A DNA stretch of 64,000 nucleotides from Chromatiales bacterium (GCA_016789885.1 JAEUPZ010000026.1:1-64000); one strand, 5' to 3'; counted from the stretch's first letter, positions 42,541 through 51,169 are shown. The notes: generated from the letters alone by a model not told the origin. Numbers and translations: made by a program.

Positions 42541-44628
42541 ATGAACGTCCGGTCGGCCACCCGGCGTCGTCGGGCTGCCTGGCTCGTGGCGCTTTCCCTC
42601 TCCGCCGTGCTGGCGGGCTGCGGTGGCGGCAGCGGTGGCAGCACAGGCCCAGCCGCCGCCCCGGCGGTACTGGTCGTCAACAGTGTCGCCGACCTTGCCG
42701 ACCCCCCGCCGGGTACCGTGACCTTGCGCTCGGCACTCGCCGCGGCTCCTGCTGGCGAAGCCATCACCTTCGACCCGGCACTGGATGGCACGACCATCAC
42801 CCTCTCGGTCGTCGCCGAAGAGCACACGCTGCTGACCGGCGAGGTCATGGGCATGCGCGACGAACCCAGCGGCCCGGTTTCCTATCTGGTCGGCTGGTTC
42901 CCCCGGGACTACGGGCGGTCGGCCCTGGTGGCGCGCAAGGACGTCGTCATCGATGCCTCGGCGCTCCCCTCCGGAATCACCATCGCCTGGGACAGCGACC
43001 TGCGCCCGGGAGCCCGCGTGCTGGCCGTCGCCGGCAACCTCACGCTGGTCAACGTCACCATCACCGGTGGCCGCAGCACCGCCGAAGCGCTGGCGCCGTC
43101 GGGAAGCTGGCCGCAGCCGTGGACGCTGGCCCGCAGCGGGGGCATCGCCGTCTGGGGCGTGGCGCGGCTCGAGCGCTGCCGCTTCCACGACAACCAGGTG
43201 CTCGGTGACTTCGACGCGTCCCGCGACCGGGGTGCCTATGGCGGCGCCATCTACGCGGATATCGTCGAGATGACCGATTGCGTGGTCAGCGGGAACACGG
43301 CGACGGGGGCGGGTGCCGCCGGCGGCGGCGTGTACTCCGTGGGTGGGGCCGGCAGCAGCCGCACGCTGTCCACCATCGACCGGTCGGCCATCACCGGCAA
43401 CCGCGCGAGCGGGCTCTACGCCTATGGGGGCGGGCTGTACACCGACGGGGGCGGCATCGGCAAGCGCAACCGCCTGCAGGTGACCAGCAGTACCGTGGCG
43501 CGCAACCTCATCGATCCCGCGCCGGGCCTGCCGGCGTTCCTGCTGACGATGGGCTACTGGCGTGGCGGCGGCATCTACATGTCCAACGGCTACCTCGAGG
43601 TGCAGGGCTGCACGGTGGTCGAGAACGAGGTCCACGGCGTGCCGCGCACCGACAGCCTCGGCCGGCGGAACCTCGCCGGCGGCATCGCGGCGACCGTCGG
43701 CAATGCCCACGCCACCGAGGACCTCGTCCTCGGCCACTCCATCGTCGCCGGGAACGTGATCGTCGAGCAGCCGGGCGGCCGCCGCGAGGCCCACGACCTC
43801 TTCACCGGCTCGCTGTTCCATTTCCGCAGTGCCGGCTACAACCGCATCGGCGTGCTGGACTTCAGCCAGATGCTCGTGCCGGTGGGCGAGTGGGGCTGGG
43901 GCTCATTGAGCCGCAAGCACTTTCCCCAGGCGGGCGATGCGGCGGGAATCGAGCTGGCCGATGTCGTCGATGCCGGCGGCGTGCCCGCCGCCGGCGTCGC
44001 TTCAGCCGGGGTCGGCGCGGGTGGGCCCGCCGTGCATCACTACCTGCCGACCGGCAGTGCACTGGGCGTCGTCCCGCCGGCGTCCTACGCCGTGCCGGAG
44101 ACCATCGCCGAGTACAGGGTCCTGGCCGGCGGCACCGACGACTTCCTCGCCATCGTGCTGGGGCGCCTCGAGCAGCACCATGGGCTGCCGGGATTCGCGG
44201 CGGCCTTCACCGGCGCCTTCGAGCAGTTCCTGCAGGCGGCGGACGCGGATCCGGTGACGCCCGGCGCGCAGCCGTACCTGGCGCCGGACGGCACGCCGAT
44301 CCTGTCCCTCGGCGAGACCCGCTTCTACGGGCCGTCGCAGACGTGGCCCCGGGAGCTGGCCAACCATCCGTACATCGAGTTCTGGCACCGGCTCGATGCT
44401 GCCCTCGTCGAACAGGCGATTCCGGGCCTTGGCCCGGAAGTGCTGGGCGGCTCCGCGTGGGCCGCGCTGTTCACGTCGGGCTACCTGCCCGAGAACCCCC
44501 GGATCGAGGTGGCGGTCAGGACGGCCGTGGACCTGCGCGGCCGACGCCGCGCCGTGGACCAGCTGGGCGTGCAACGCACCAGCAGCCTGCCTGGCGACAT
44601 CGGCGCCATCGAGGTTCCCTGGCAGTAG
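42541..44628 (+). CDS. Beta-helix lipoprotein (polymorphic outer-membrane-protein-like repeats)
   Basis: A 695-residue protein with lipobox LAGC (24-27) after an Arg-rich n-region, so a lipoprotein. LVVNSVADLADPPPGTVTLRSALAAA is the entry motif of CSLREA/choice-of-anchor beta-helix proteins. It is followed by right-handed beta-helix rungs (NVTITGG, GGIAVWGVARLERCRFHDNQ, GGAIYADIVEMTDCVVSGN, GGGVYS, GGGIYMSNGYLEVQGCTVVENEV). The C-terminal 250 residues are a separate, unrecognised domain. It ends with AVDQLGVQRTSSLPGDIGAIE, the typical close of such proteins. Not in the sigma54 set. Confidence 0.82.
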   Translation: MNVRSATRRRRAAWLVALSLSAVLAGCGGGSGGSTGPAAAPAVLVVNSVADLADPPPGTVTLRSALAAAPAGEAITFDPALDGTTITLSVVAEEHTLLTGEVMGMRDEPSGPVSYLVGWFPRDYGRSALVARKDVVIDASALPSGITIAWDSDLRPGARVLAVAGNLTLVNVTITGGRSTAEALAPSGSWPQPWTLARSGGIAVWGVARLERCRFHDNQVLGDFDASRDRGAYGGAIYADIVEMTDCVVSGNTATGAGAAGGGVYSVGGAGSSRTLSTIDRSAITGNRASGLYAYGGGLYTDGGGIGKRNRLQVTSSTVARNLIDPAPGLPAFLLTMGYWRGGGIYMSNGYLEVQGCTVVENEVHGVPRTDSLGRRNLAGGIAATVGNAHATEDLVLGHSIVAGNVIVEQPGGRREAHDLFTGSLFHFRSAGYNRIGVLDFSQMLVPVGEWGWGSLSRKHFPQAGDAAGIELADVVDAGGVPAAGVASAGVGAGGPAVHHYLPTGSALGVVPPASYAVPETIAEYRVLAGGTDDFLAIVLGRLEQHHGLPGFAAAFTGAFEQFLQAADADPVTPGAQPYLAPDGTPILSLGETRFYGPSQTWPRELANHPYIEFWHRLDAALVEQAIPGLGPEVLGGSAWAALFTSGYLPENPRIEVAVRTAVDLRGRRRAVDQLGVQRTSSLPGDIGAIEVPWQ

Positions 44629-44704
44629 AAGCAGGCCGGCCTGCCTGCCGGCCGTCGGGCCACGAGCCGCCCGGCAGTGCGAGCCCGGGACAGGCCCGCC
44701 GCGC

Positions 44705-44890
44705 TCAGTCGCCCTCGCGCTCGACGCTGAGGCTCGCGAGCCCGCCGTCCTCGTCGACGGCGTAGGTCACGAGCATGGGCTGGCAGCAGACGCTGCAGTC
44801 CTCGACGTAGCTGGCGGACTCCACCGACAGGTCGAGCACCAGCGTGATGGGCTCGCCGCAGTACGGGCACTCGACGTCGACTTCGTCCAT
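44705..44890 (-). CDS. CPXCG-motif cysteine-rich protein
   Basis: A 61-residue zinc-ribbon-like protein: VDVECPYCGEPITLVLDLSVE and EDCSVCCQPMLVTY. Cys8/Cys11 and Cys32/Cys35 (or 36) are the metal ligands expected. The family is small, widespread in Proteobacteria, and of unknown function. Last gene of the leftward CBS-moaB-gloB unit, 26 bases after gloB; too short for many gene finders. Start at MDEVDV, 44890. Confidence 0.88.
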   Translation of the reverse strand: MDEVDVECPYCGEPITLVLDLSVESASYVEDCSVCCQPMLVTYAVDEDGGLASLSVEREGD

Positions 44891-44916
44891 CAACAGGCTT
44901 CCTCGGCAGACTTCAG

Positions 44917-45693
44917 TCAGAAGCGGTCCTTGCGGCGGCGGGTCTCGGCGAACACGTCGAGGTCCGGCGCGCCGGCGAGGCCCAGCGCCACGCGGATTCC
45001 CTCGCTGTCGGCCCGGACGAAGGGGTTCGTCGCGCGCTCGAGGCCGATCGTGGTCGGCACCGTGGGCCGGCCGGCGGCGCGCGCGGCCTGCACGTCGGCG
45101 AGCCGGGCGGCGAGGGCCGTGTTGCCGGGCTCGACGGTCACGGCAAACTGGCCGTTCTTCAGCGTGTACTCGTGGGCGCAGTAGACGAGGGTGTCGTCGG
45201 GCAGCGCCATGAGCCGCCGCAGCGACTGCCACATCTGCGGCGCGCTGCCCTCGAAGAGCCGCCCGCAGCCCATGGCGAAGAGCGTGTCGCCGACGAAGGC
45301 TGCGCCAGAGCCTGCGAACCACCAGCAGATGTGGGCGCGGGTGTGGCCCGGGGTCGCGATGACCGTCGCCTGCTGGCTGCCGATGCTGAAGGTGTCGCCG
45401 TCGTCGACGAGGATGTCGGCGCCGGCGATGCGGTCCGCATCGGCCCGGGCGGCGACGACCCGGCAGCCCGTCGCCGCCTTCAGTGCCCGGTTGCCGCCGG
45501 CGTGGTCGGCATGGTGGTGGGTGTTGAGGACGTAGTCGAGCTGCCAGCCGCGGGCCTTCAGCTCGCGCAGGATGGCGTCGGCGTCGGGGCTGTCGATGCT
45601 GGCGGTGCAGCCGGTGGCCGGGTCGTGGACGAGGTAGCCGTAGTTGTCCGTGAGGCACGGGAACTGGTGCACCTCGAGGGCGGGCGCCGCCAC
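44917..45693 (-). CDS. gloB: Hydroxyacylglutathione hydrolase (glyoxalase II)
   Basis: Hydrolyses S-lactoylglutathione in methylglyoxal detoxification. The 258-residue metallo-beta-lactamase-fold protein has THHHADHAGG (His59, His61, Asp63, His64), ATPGHTRAHICWW, FVGDTLFAMGCGRLFEG and YCAHEYTLKN, the last two being specific for GloB. The C-terminal ATNPFVRADSEG and RRRKDRF correspond to the glutathione-binding end. Starts one base after the moaB stop. Confidence 0.96.
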   Translation of the reverse strand: MAAPALEVHQFPCLTDNYGYLVHDPATGCTASIDSPDADAILRELKARGWQLDYVLNTHHHADHAGGNRALKAATGCRVVAARADADRIAGADILVDDGDTFSIGSQQATVIATPGHTRAHICWWFAGSGAAFVGDTLFAMGCGRLFEGSAPQMWQSLRRLMALPDDTLVYCAHEYTLKNGQFAVTVEPGNTALAARLADVQAARAAGRPTVPTTIGLERATNPFVRADSEGIRVALGLAGAPDLDVFAETRRRKDRF

Positions 45694-45694
45694 G

Positions 45695-46222
45695 TCACTT
45701 TTCCTTCAGCCGCGGCATCAGCTCCACCAGGTTGCAGGGCCGGTGGCGGTAGTCGAGCTGGGCGGCGATGAGCCGGTCCCAGCCCGTGGCGCAGGCATTG
45801 GTCGAGCCCGGCAGGCAGAACACGAAGGTGCCGTTGGCGACGCCGGCGAGGCAGCGGGACTGCAGCGACGAGGTGCCGATATCCTCGAAGGAAAGGGCCC
45901 GGAACAGCTCGCCGAAGCCCTCGATGACCTTGTCGAGCAGCGGTGCGATGGCCTCGGGCGTGCCGTCGCGGCCGGTGATGCCGGTGCCGCCGGTGGTGAT
46001 GATGGCGTCGACGCCGGGGTCGGCGATCCACGCCGAGACGACGCCGCGGATGCGGTAGATGTCGTCCGCCACGATCTGGCGGTCAGCGAGCCCGTGGCCT
46101 GCGTCGGCCAGCCGGTCGACCAGCAGGCCGCCCGACTTGTCGGTGGCCAGCGTGCGCGTGTCCGAGACCGTCAGCACGGCGATGTTGACGGGGCGGAACT
46201 CGCGCGGGGCATCAGGCGGCAT
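45695..46222 (-). CDS. moaB: Molybdenum cofactor biosynthesis protein MoaB
   Basis: A 175-residue MoaB/Mog-fold protein: [68 protein letters not shown] and [23 protein letters not shown] (MPT-binding loop GGTG and the PGS loop). Role: molybdopterin adenylylation or a related step. Its presence fits a genome that makes the molybdenum hydroxylase at 25.6-29.4 kb. Overlaps the CBS gene by 11 bases. Confidence 0.95.
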   Translation of the reverse strand: MPPDAPREFRPVNIAVLTVSDTRTLATDKSGGLLVDRLADAGHGLADRQIVADDIYRIRGVVSAWIADPGVDAIITTGGTGITGRDGTPEAIAPLLDKVIEGFGELFRALSFEDIGTSSLQSRCLAGVANGTFVFCLPGSTNACATGWDRLIAAQLDYRHRPCNLVELMPRLKEK

Positions 46223-46646
46223 CGTCGCCTCCGGAACGGCGGAACTGCTCGCGCAGGAAATCCGCGAAATGGTGGCACGCGTCGGTGCCGGTGAAGACGC
46301 CGGCGAGCTTCCCCTTGCGGGTGACGATCGCGGCGCCCAGGTGGTTGGTGGCCATGTGGGCCAGGACCTCGTCGAGCGGCGCCTCGAGGTCGACGGCGTA
46401 GGCGGGGCTGATCATGGCGTCGCCGACATGCACCTTCTGGCCGTCGGGGTAGGCGAAGTCCGGGCCCAGCACGAGCTTGAGGTCGCGGTCCGAGACGATG
46501 CCGACGAGCTCGCCGTCGCGGGTCACCGGCAGGTGGCGGATGCGGTGCTCGCGCAGGAACTGCTGGGCTGCATCGACGGAGGCCGTGACGTCCACCGAGT
46601 ACGGGAACGGCGTCATGACCGACTTGATCGGGGGAATGCGGCGCAT
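46212..46646 (-). CDS. CBS-domain pair protein
   Basis: A 144-residue protein made of two CBS domains: IKSVMTPFPYSVDVTASVDAAQQFLREHRIRHLPVTRDGELVGIVSDRDLKLVL and VGDAMISPAYAVDLEAPLDEVLAHMATNHLGAAIVTRKGKLAGVFTGTDACHHFADFL. CBS pairs bind adenosine nucleotides and act as sensors; the partner is unknown. Start at 46646 (MRRIPPIKS); an in-frame ATG at 46667 is possible. First gene of the leftward unit through moaB and gloB. Confidence 0.9.
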   Translation of the reverse strand: MRRIPPIKSVMTPFPYSVDVTASVDAAQQFLREHRIRHLPVTRDGELVGIVSDRDLKLVLGPDFAYPDGQKVHVGDAMISPAYAVDLEAPLDEVLAHMATNHLGAAIVTRKGKLAGVFTGTDACHHFADFLREQFRRSGGDDAA

Positions 46647-46777
46647 GGCGGGATCATACCGCCGCATCGCGCCGGGCGGGGCCGTCGGGCGCCTGCGGGC
46701 TTTCCGTACGCCGGCACGGTGTCGGCCCATGGCGAAAGGCGGTAGGGTAGGGACGGCACCCTGCCTGGAAACGTCCC

Positions 46778-48103
46778 GTGACCGAAGACACCCGGCTGCC
46801 CGACCTCGAGCCCCTCTGGATGCCGTTCACGGCCAACCGGCAGTTCAAGCGCAGCCCGCTGCTGTTCCAGTCGGCCGAAGGGATGTACTTCACCACCACC
46901 GACGGCCGCCGCATCCTCGACGGCATCGCGGGGCTCTGGTGCGTCAACGCCGGGCACTGCCACCCGCGCATCGTCGCCGCCGTGCAGGCGCAGGCGGCGA
47001 CCCTCGACTACGCGACGGCCTTCAACCTGGGGCACCCGGCCGCCTTCGAGCTGGCCGGCCGGCTCACGGCGCTGGCGCCGGCTGGCCTCGACTACGCGTT
47101 CTTCGTGAACTCCGGCTCCGAGGCCGTCGACACGGCGCTGAAGATGGCGCTGGCCTACCACCGGGCCCGGGGCGAGGCCCAGCGCATCCGCTTCATCGGC
47201 CGGGAACGCGGCTACCACGGCGTCGGCTTCGGCGGCATCTCGGTGGGCGGCATCGTCTCGAACCGGCGCGTCTTCGCCGGCGCCATGCTGCCGGGGGTCG
47301 ACCACCTGCCCCACACCCACGACCTGGCGCGCAACGCCTTCAGCCGGGGGCTGCCGGCCCACGGCGCCGGACTCGCCGACGCCCTCGAGCGCATCGTCGC
47401 GCTGCACGACCCGTCGACCATCGCCGCGGTGATCGTCGAGCCCGTGGCCGGCTCTGCCGGCGTGCTGCCGCCGCCCCGGGGCTACCTCGAGCGGCTGCGC
47501 GCGCTCTGCGACAGGTACGGCCTGCTGCTGATCTTCGACGAGGTCATCACCGGCTTCGGCCGCACCGGCACGGCCTTCGGGGCCGAGACCTTCGGCGTGA
47601 CGCCGGATCTCCTGACGGTGGCGAAGGGGCTGACCTCCGGGATGGTCCCCATGGGCGCGGTGCTCGTCGACCGGCGCATCTACGACGGCGTGATGACGGG
47701 GCCGGAGCAGGTCATCGAGTTCGCCCACGGCTACACCTACTCGGGCCACCCGCTGGCCTGTGCCGCCGGCCTCGCGGCGCTCGACGTCTACCGCGACGAG
47801 GGTCTCTTCGAGCGCGCCGCGGCGCTGGCGCCGGCCTTCGAGGCGGCGCTGCACTCGCTGAAGGGCCTGCCCCACGTCATCGACATCCGCAACGTGGGTC
47901 TCATGGGCGCCGTCGAGCTCGAGCCCCGGCCCGGCGCGCCGACGGCCCGGGCCATGGACGTGTTCCGCCACTGCTTCGACCAGGGCGTGCTGGTGCGGAT
48001 CACCGGCGAGACGGTGGCGCTGACGCCGCCGCTCGTCATCAGCGAGGGCCAGGTCGGGCAGCTCGTCGAGGCCATCGGCCGGGCGCTGCGCGCCGTGGCC
48101 TGA
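46778..48103 (+). CDS. Class III omega-aminotransferase (beta-alanine/omega-amino acid:pyruvate type)
   Basis: PLP transaminase of 441 residues: EPLWMPFTANRQFKRSPLL, FFVNSGSEAVDTALKMALAYHRARG, GVGFGGISVGGI, DEVITGFGRTGTAFG and LLTVAKGLTSGMVPMGAVLV with PLP lysine Lys283. The opening WMPFTANRQFK is characteristic of omega-amino acid:pyruvate transaminases, which turn pyruvate into alanine. GTG start at 46778. The adjacent alanine dehydrogenase would remove the alanine formed. Amino donor not determined (beta-alanine, putrescine-like amines and others are possible). Confidence 0.9.
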   Translation: MTEDTRLPDLEPLWMPFTANRQFKRSPLLFQSAEGMYFTTTDGRRILDGIAGLWCVNAGHCHPRIVAAVQAQAATLDYATAFNLGHPAAFELAGRLTALAPAGLDYAFFVNSGSEAVDTALKMALAYHRARGEAQRIRFIGRERGYHGVGFGGISVGGIVSNRRVFAGAMLPGVDHLPHTHDLARNAFSRGLPAHGAGLADALERIVALHDPSTIAAVIVEPVAGSAGVLPPPRGYLERLRALCDRYGLLLIFDEVITGFGRTGTAFGAETFGVTPDLLTVAKGLTSGMVPMGAVLVDRRIYDGVMTGPEQVIEFAHGYTYSGHPLACAAGLAALDVYRDEGLFERAAALAPAFEAALHSLKGLPHVIDIRNVGLMGAVELEPRPGAPTARAMDVFRHCFDQGVLVRITGETVALTPPLVISEGQVGQLVEAIGRALRAVA

Positions 48104-48123
48104 TCCGGCCGGGGAGGGAAGCC

Positions 48124-49239
48124 ATGCGCATCGGCGTACCGAAGGAGATCAAGCCCGACGAGTACCGCGTGGGCCTGACACCGGCGAGCGTGCGCGAACT
48201 CGTGCACCACGGCCATGAGGTGCTTGTCGAGGCCGGCGCCGGTGATGGCGTCGGCGTGCGCGACGCCGACTACGTCCGCGCCGGGGCCCGCATGCTGCCG
48301 GCAGCCGCCGAGGTCTGGGCCGGCGCGGAGCTCGTCGTCAAGGTCAAGGAGCCGCAGCCCGTCGAGTACGCGCACCTGCGTCGTGGCCTCGTGCTCTTCA
48401 CCTACCTCCACCTGGCGCCGGATCCGGGCCAGACCGCGGCCCTGCTGAAGTCGGGCTGCACCGCCATCGCCTACGAGACGGTGACGTGCCCCCACGGATC
48501 GCTGCCGCTGCTGTCACCCATGAGCGAGGTGGCCGGGCGCATGGCCGTGCAGGCCGGCGCCCACTGCCTCGAGCGCGAGGCCGGTGGCCCGGGCATCCTG
48601 CTCGGCGGCGTGCCGGGCGTGCGCGCCGCCAGCGTCGTGGTGCTGGGCGGCGGCACCGTGGGCACCAACGCCATCCGCGTGGCCATGGGGATGGAGGCCC
48701 AGGTCACCGTCATCGACCGGTCGCTGGCGCGGCTCAAGGAGCTCGACTTCCAGTTCGGCGGGCGGCTCAACACCATCTACTCCACGGTCGAGGCCATCGA
48801 GCACTACGTGGCCGACGCCGACCTCGTCATCGGTGCCGTGCTGGTACCGGGCGCCGCCGCGCCCCGGCTGGTGACGCGGGAGATGGTCCGCGCCATGCGC
48901 GGCCGCTCGGTCATCGTCGACGTCGCCATCGACCAGGGCGGCTGCTGCGAGACCAGCCGGCCCACGACCCACTCGAAGCCCACCTACGTGGAGGAGGGTG
49001 TCGTGCACTACTGCGTCGCGAACATGCCGGGCGCCGTGGCCCGTACCTCGGCCTTCGCGCTGAACAACGCGACGCTGCCCTACGTGCTGGCCCTGGCGGG
49101 GAAGGGGTGGTGGCAGGCGCTGGCCGATGACGCCGGGTTCCGCGCGGGGCTGAACGTGCACGAGGGTGTCCTGACGTGCCCGGCCGTGGCCGATGCCCTC
49201 GGGCTGCCCTGGACGCCCGCGGAAGGTCTGGTCGGCTGA
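48124..49239 (+). CDS. ald: Alanine dehydrogenase
   Basis: NAD-dependent L-alanine/pyruvate interconversion. The 371-residue product starts [20 protein letters not shown] and has the substrate-binding Lys75 (VKVKEPQP) and His96 (TYLHLAPD). The Rossmann motif is [17 protein letters not shown] and the catalytic-Asp segment is [20 protein letters not shown]. The length matches the family. It follows the transaminase by 20 bases and shares its transcript, suggesting a pyruvate-regenerating pair. Confidence 0.96.
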   Translation: MRIGVPKEIKPDEYRVGLTPASVRELVHHGHEVLVEAGAGDGVGVRDADYVRAGARMLPAAAEVWAGAELVVKVKEPQPVEYAHLRRGLVLFTYLHLAPDPGQTAALLKSGCTAIAYETVTCPHGSLPLLSPMSEVAGRMAVQAGAHCLEREAGGPGILLGGVPGVRAASVVVLGGGTVGTNAIRVAMGMEAQVTVIDRSLARLKELDFQFGGRLNTIYSTVEAIEHYVADADLVIGAVLVPGAAAPRLVTREMVRAMRGRSVIVDVAIDQGGCCETSRPTTHSKPTYVEEGVVHYCVANMPGAVARTSAFALNNATLPYVLALAGKGWWQALADDAGFRAGLNVHEGVLTCPAVADALGLPWTPAEGLVG

Positions 49240-49279
49240 GACCTGCTTCCGCGCTTATGGCAATTGCTGCTAATGCGCG

Positions 49280-49296
49280 TGTCGGAACCGTTGACG
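49280..49296 (+). promoter_or_regulatory. Candidate activator site (UAS) of the PEP-CTERM regulon, copy 2
   Basis: TGTCGGAACCGTTGACG: fits TGTCGG-N5-TTKAC, and the TGTC-N9-GACA dyad with one change. It starts 80 bases upstream of the sigma54 promoter at 49360. Confidence 0.5.
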
Positions 49297-49359
49297 AATC
49301 GGTTTGCCGGGTGATGACAGCGCCATGCAAGTGATTGTTCTGGAAGGGCAATGGTTCTC

Positions 49360-49375
49360 TGGCACGCGCATTGCA
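49360..49375 (+). promoter_or_regulatory. Sigma54 promoter of PEP-CTERM gene 49436
   Basis: TGGCACGCGCATTGCA is a perfect -24/-12 element. The gene's ATG lies 60 bases downstream of it, with AAGGAAGA as ribosome site. Confidence 0.9.
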
Positions 49376-49435
49376 TTCTCTTCAGCGCAGAGGCCCGACG
49401 ACGACGCCGGCCAGTGGCTCCAAGGAAGAAGAACA

Positions 49436-50164
49436 ATGCAGAACAAGAAGAACATCCTGCTGGCTGGCGTCGCCCTGTTCGCGCTGGGTCTTGCCACCGC
49501 GAACGCGATGCCGCTCTCAATCATCAGCTCCGTCGGTGGTGCCCCCACCGGCACCGTCAAGTTCAACTTCAACGACCTCGCCAACTCCGGCGGCGGCGGC
49601 AGCCAGGTCGCGACCCGCAGCGACGGCGGCTCCCCGGCCTACCAGATGACCGTGCAGTTCGGCAGCAACGCCCGCGCCGTCACGGGCGCGCAGTCGGGCC
49701 AGTACGCGCGTCCGGTCCTCTCGGGCAGCAATGGCGTCGGATTTGGTCCCGGCGGGACCAACCAGCCGGGCGGCGTCGACACGACCCGCTACCTGACGAC
49801 GGGCACGAGCTCGGTGACGATGCTGCTGCCCTTCCAGGCCCAGTACTTCGGGCTGCTGTGGGGCTCGGTGGACACGTACAACTACCTCGACTTCTACAAC
49901 GGCGCCACGCTGCTCGGCACCATCACTGGTTCGATGGTCACGCCGGCGGCCACCGGCGACCAGGGTGTGAACGGTACGTACTACGTGAACATCAACTCGA
50001 CCCAGGCCTTCAACAAGGTGGTCGCGCGCAGCACGCAGTTCGCCTTCGAGTTCGACAACGTGGCCCTCGGCCAGCGCCGCATCGGCGTGCCCGAGCCGGC
50101 CTCCCTGGCCCTGATGGGCCTCGGCCTGCTCGGGGCCGGCTTCGCCCGCCGCCGCGCCCGCTGA
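49436..50164 (+). CDS. PEP-CTERM exported protein, paralogue A
   Basis: A 242-residue protein with a signal peptide (MQNKKNILLAGVALFALGLATANA). The beta-rich body contains FGLLWGSVDTYNYLDFYNGATLLGTITG, a motif of exosortase-dependent surface proteins. The tail is a canonical PEP-CTERM (VPEPASLALMGLGLLGAGFARRR). The exosortase would cut after export and probably attach the protein to extracellular polysaccharide. Its last 72 bases are identical to those of the next gene. Start at the ATG 49436, fixed by ribosome site and promoter. Function unknown. Confidence 0.9.
   Translation: MQNKKNILLAGVALFALGLATANAMPLSIISSVGGAPTGTVKFNFNDLANSGGGGSQVATRSDGGSPAYQMTVQFGSNARAVTGAQSGQYARPVLSGSNGVGFGPGGTNQPGGVDTTRYLTTGTSSVTMLLPFQAQYFGLLWGSVDTYNYLDFYNGATLLGTITGSMVTPAATGDQGVNGTYYVNINSTQAFNKVVARSTQFAFEFDNVALGQRRIGVPEPASLALMGLGLLGAGFARRRAR
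50093..50164 (+). repeat. 72-bp exact direct repeat, copy 1 (PEP-CTERM coding end)
   Basis: Identical base for base to 51040-51111. It encodes EPASLALMGLGLLGAGFARRRAR plus stop in both genes, including all synonymous positions. Confidence 0.95.
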
Positions 50165-50194
50165 ACGGCCCGACTCGGCAAGCGAGTGCGTATC

Positions 50195-50229
50195 GCGAGG
50201 GGTGGCCATCGGCCACCCCTCGCCCTTTT
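50195..50229 (+). terminator. Rho-independent terminator after PEP-CTERM paralogue A
   Basis: Perfect 13-bp stem GCGAGGGGTGGCC / GGCCACCCCTCGC, loop ATC, followed by CCTTTTC. It separates the two paralogues into independent transcription units. Confidence 0.92.
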
Positions 50230-50276
50230 CCGGGGCCTGGTTTCCCGGTGCGCATGGCCGGGTCCCCGCTACCATG

Positions 50277-50305
50277 TCCGACGCGGGTTGTCGGATTCCT
50301 TTACT
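50277..50305 (+). promoter_or_regulatory. Candidate activator site (UAS) of the PEP-CTERM regulon, copy 3
   Basis: Contains TGTCGGATTCCTTTAC (50289-50304), fitting TGTCGG-N5-TTKAC. It also has an overlapping inverted repeat TCCGAC-N7-GTCGGA (50277-50295). TGTCGG begins 69 bases upstream of the sigma54 promoter at 50358. Confidence 0.5.
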
Positions 50306-50357
50306 GATGCCTCGGCCGGTTTGACGTAACTCGCTGATCTGCTTGAAGGCCATCGGC

Positions 50358-50373
50358 TGGCGCGGAATTTGCT
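50358..50373 (+). promoter_or_regulatory. Sigma54 promoter of PEP-CTERM gene 50431
   Basis: TGGCGCGGAATTTGCT matches the -24/-12 consensus TGGCRCG-N4-TTGCW, 73 bases before the ATG at 50431, which has TTAGGAG as ribosome site. Confidence 0.85.
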
Positions 50374-50430
50374 TCGATCCGGGGTGCGTGGGACAAGAAG
50401 CATTCTGCCCAGCCTTAGGAGTCCAGACTG

Positions 50431-51111
50431 ATGAGAACAACAACCAAGCTCGCCGCCGGTGCCGCCCTCTATGTGGCCGGCCTGGCAAGCGCCCTCGCGG
50501 TGCCCACGGTCACCGTCGTGGCGTACTCATCCCAGGGTGCCGGCAACACCGCCGGTATCGCCTTCGCCCAGGGGTATAACGGGACGACGCCCGCCGGCGC
50601 CACCTGGAGTTCCGACCCGCTCGTGACACCGCCGCCCGGCAACCTGTCGGGCGTCTACCAGTCCCCGTTCAACAGCAACGCCCTGACGGGGACACGCACC
50701 TACTTCTCCGTTGGCGGTGTCGATGCGGCCGGTGACGGCGCTCTCTCGCCCGTCACGCTGACCCTGGCCGGGGCCCAGAGCGTCTTCAGCCTGCTGTGGG
50801 GCTCGATCGACACCTACAACACCATCGAGTTCCTCGGCGGAACGGTCGGGTCGTATTCGCTGACCGGCACGGGACTCATGGGCATCCTGAACACGCAGTT
50901 CTCGACGAGCTTCGCCCCGGATGGGAACGGCAACTACGAGAAGGTCGCACTGGTGAACTTCGACTTTGGCCGGGATACGTTCTCCAGCATCAAGTTCACG
51001 TCGACCCAGGCGGCCCTCGAGTTCGCCCTGCCGGTTCCGGAGCCGGCCTCCCTGGCCCTGATGGGCCTCGGCCTGCTCGGGGCCGGCTTCGCCCGCCGCC
51101 GCGCCCGCTGA
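50431..51111 (+). CDS. PEP-CTERM exported protein, paralogue B
   Basis: A 226-residue protein: signal peptide KLAAGAALYVAGLASALA, body with VFSLLWGSIDTYNTIEFLGG (same motif as paralogue A) and FDFGRDTFSSIKFTSTQAALEFALP. The PEP-CTERM tail VPEPASLALMGLGLLGAGFARRRAR is identical to that of paralogue A. Apart from the LLWGS.DTYN segment and the tail the two bodies are clearly diverged. It has its own sigma54 promoter and terminator. Function unknown; surface or matrix location inferred from the tail. Confidence 0.9.
   Translation: MRTTTKLAAGAALYVAGLASALAVPTVTVVAYSSQGAGNTAGIAFAQGYNGTTPAGATWSSDPLVTPPPGNLSGVYQSPFNSNALTGTRTYFSVGGVDAAGDGALSPVTLTLAGAQSVFSLLWGSIDTYNTIEFLGGTVGSYSLTGTGLMGILNTQFSTSFAPDGNGNYEKVALVNFDFGRDTFSSIKFTSTQAALEFALPVPEPASLALMGLGLLGAGFARRRAR
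51040..51111 (+). repeat. 72-bp exact direct repeat, copy 2
   Basis: Second copy of the PEP-CTERM coding end at 50093-50164. The base preceding GAG is where the copies first differ (CCC vs CCG upstream). Confidence 0.95.
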
Positions 51112-51131
51112 GTCCCGCACAGCCGTAACGC

Positions 51132-51169
51132 CAGGGGCGGCCCGCGCGGCGGGCCGCCCCTGCGCTTTT
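51132..51169 (+). terminator. Rho-independent terminator after PEP-CTERM paralogue B
   Basis: GGGGCGGCCCGC / GCGGGCCGCCCC 12-bp stem (51134-51145 / 51149-51160) with a 3-base loop, then TGCGCTTTT. Confidence 0.85.
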
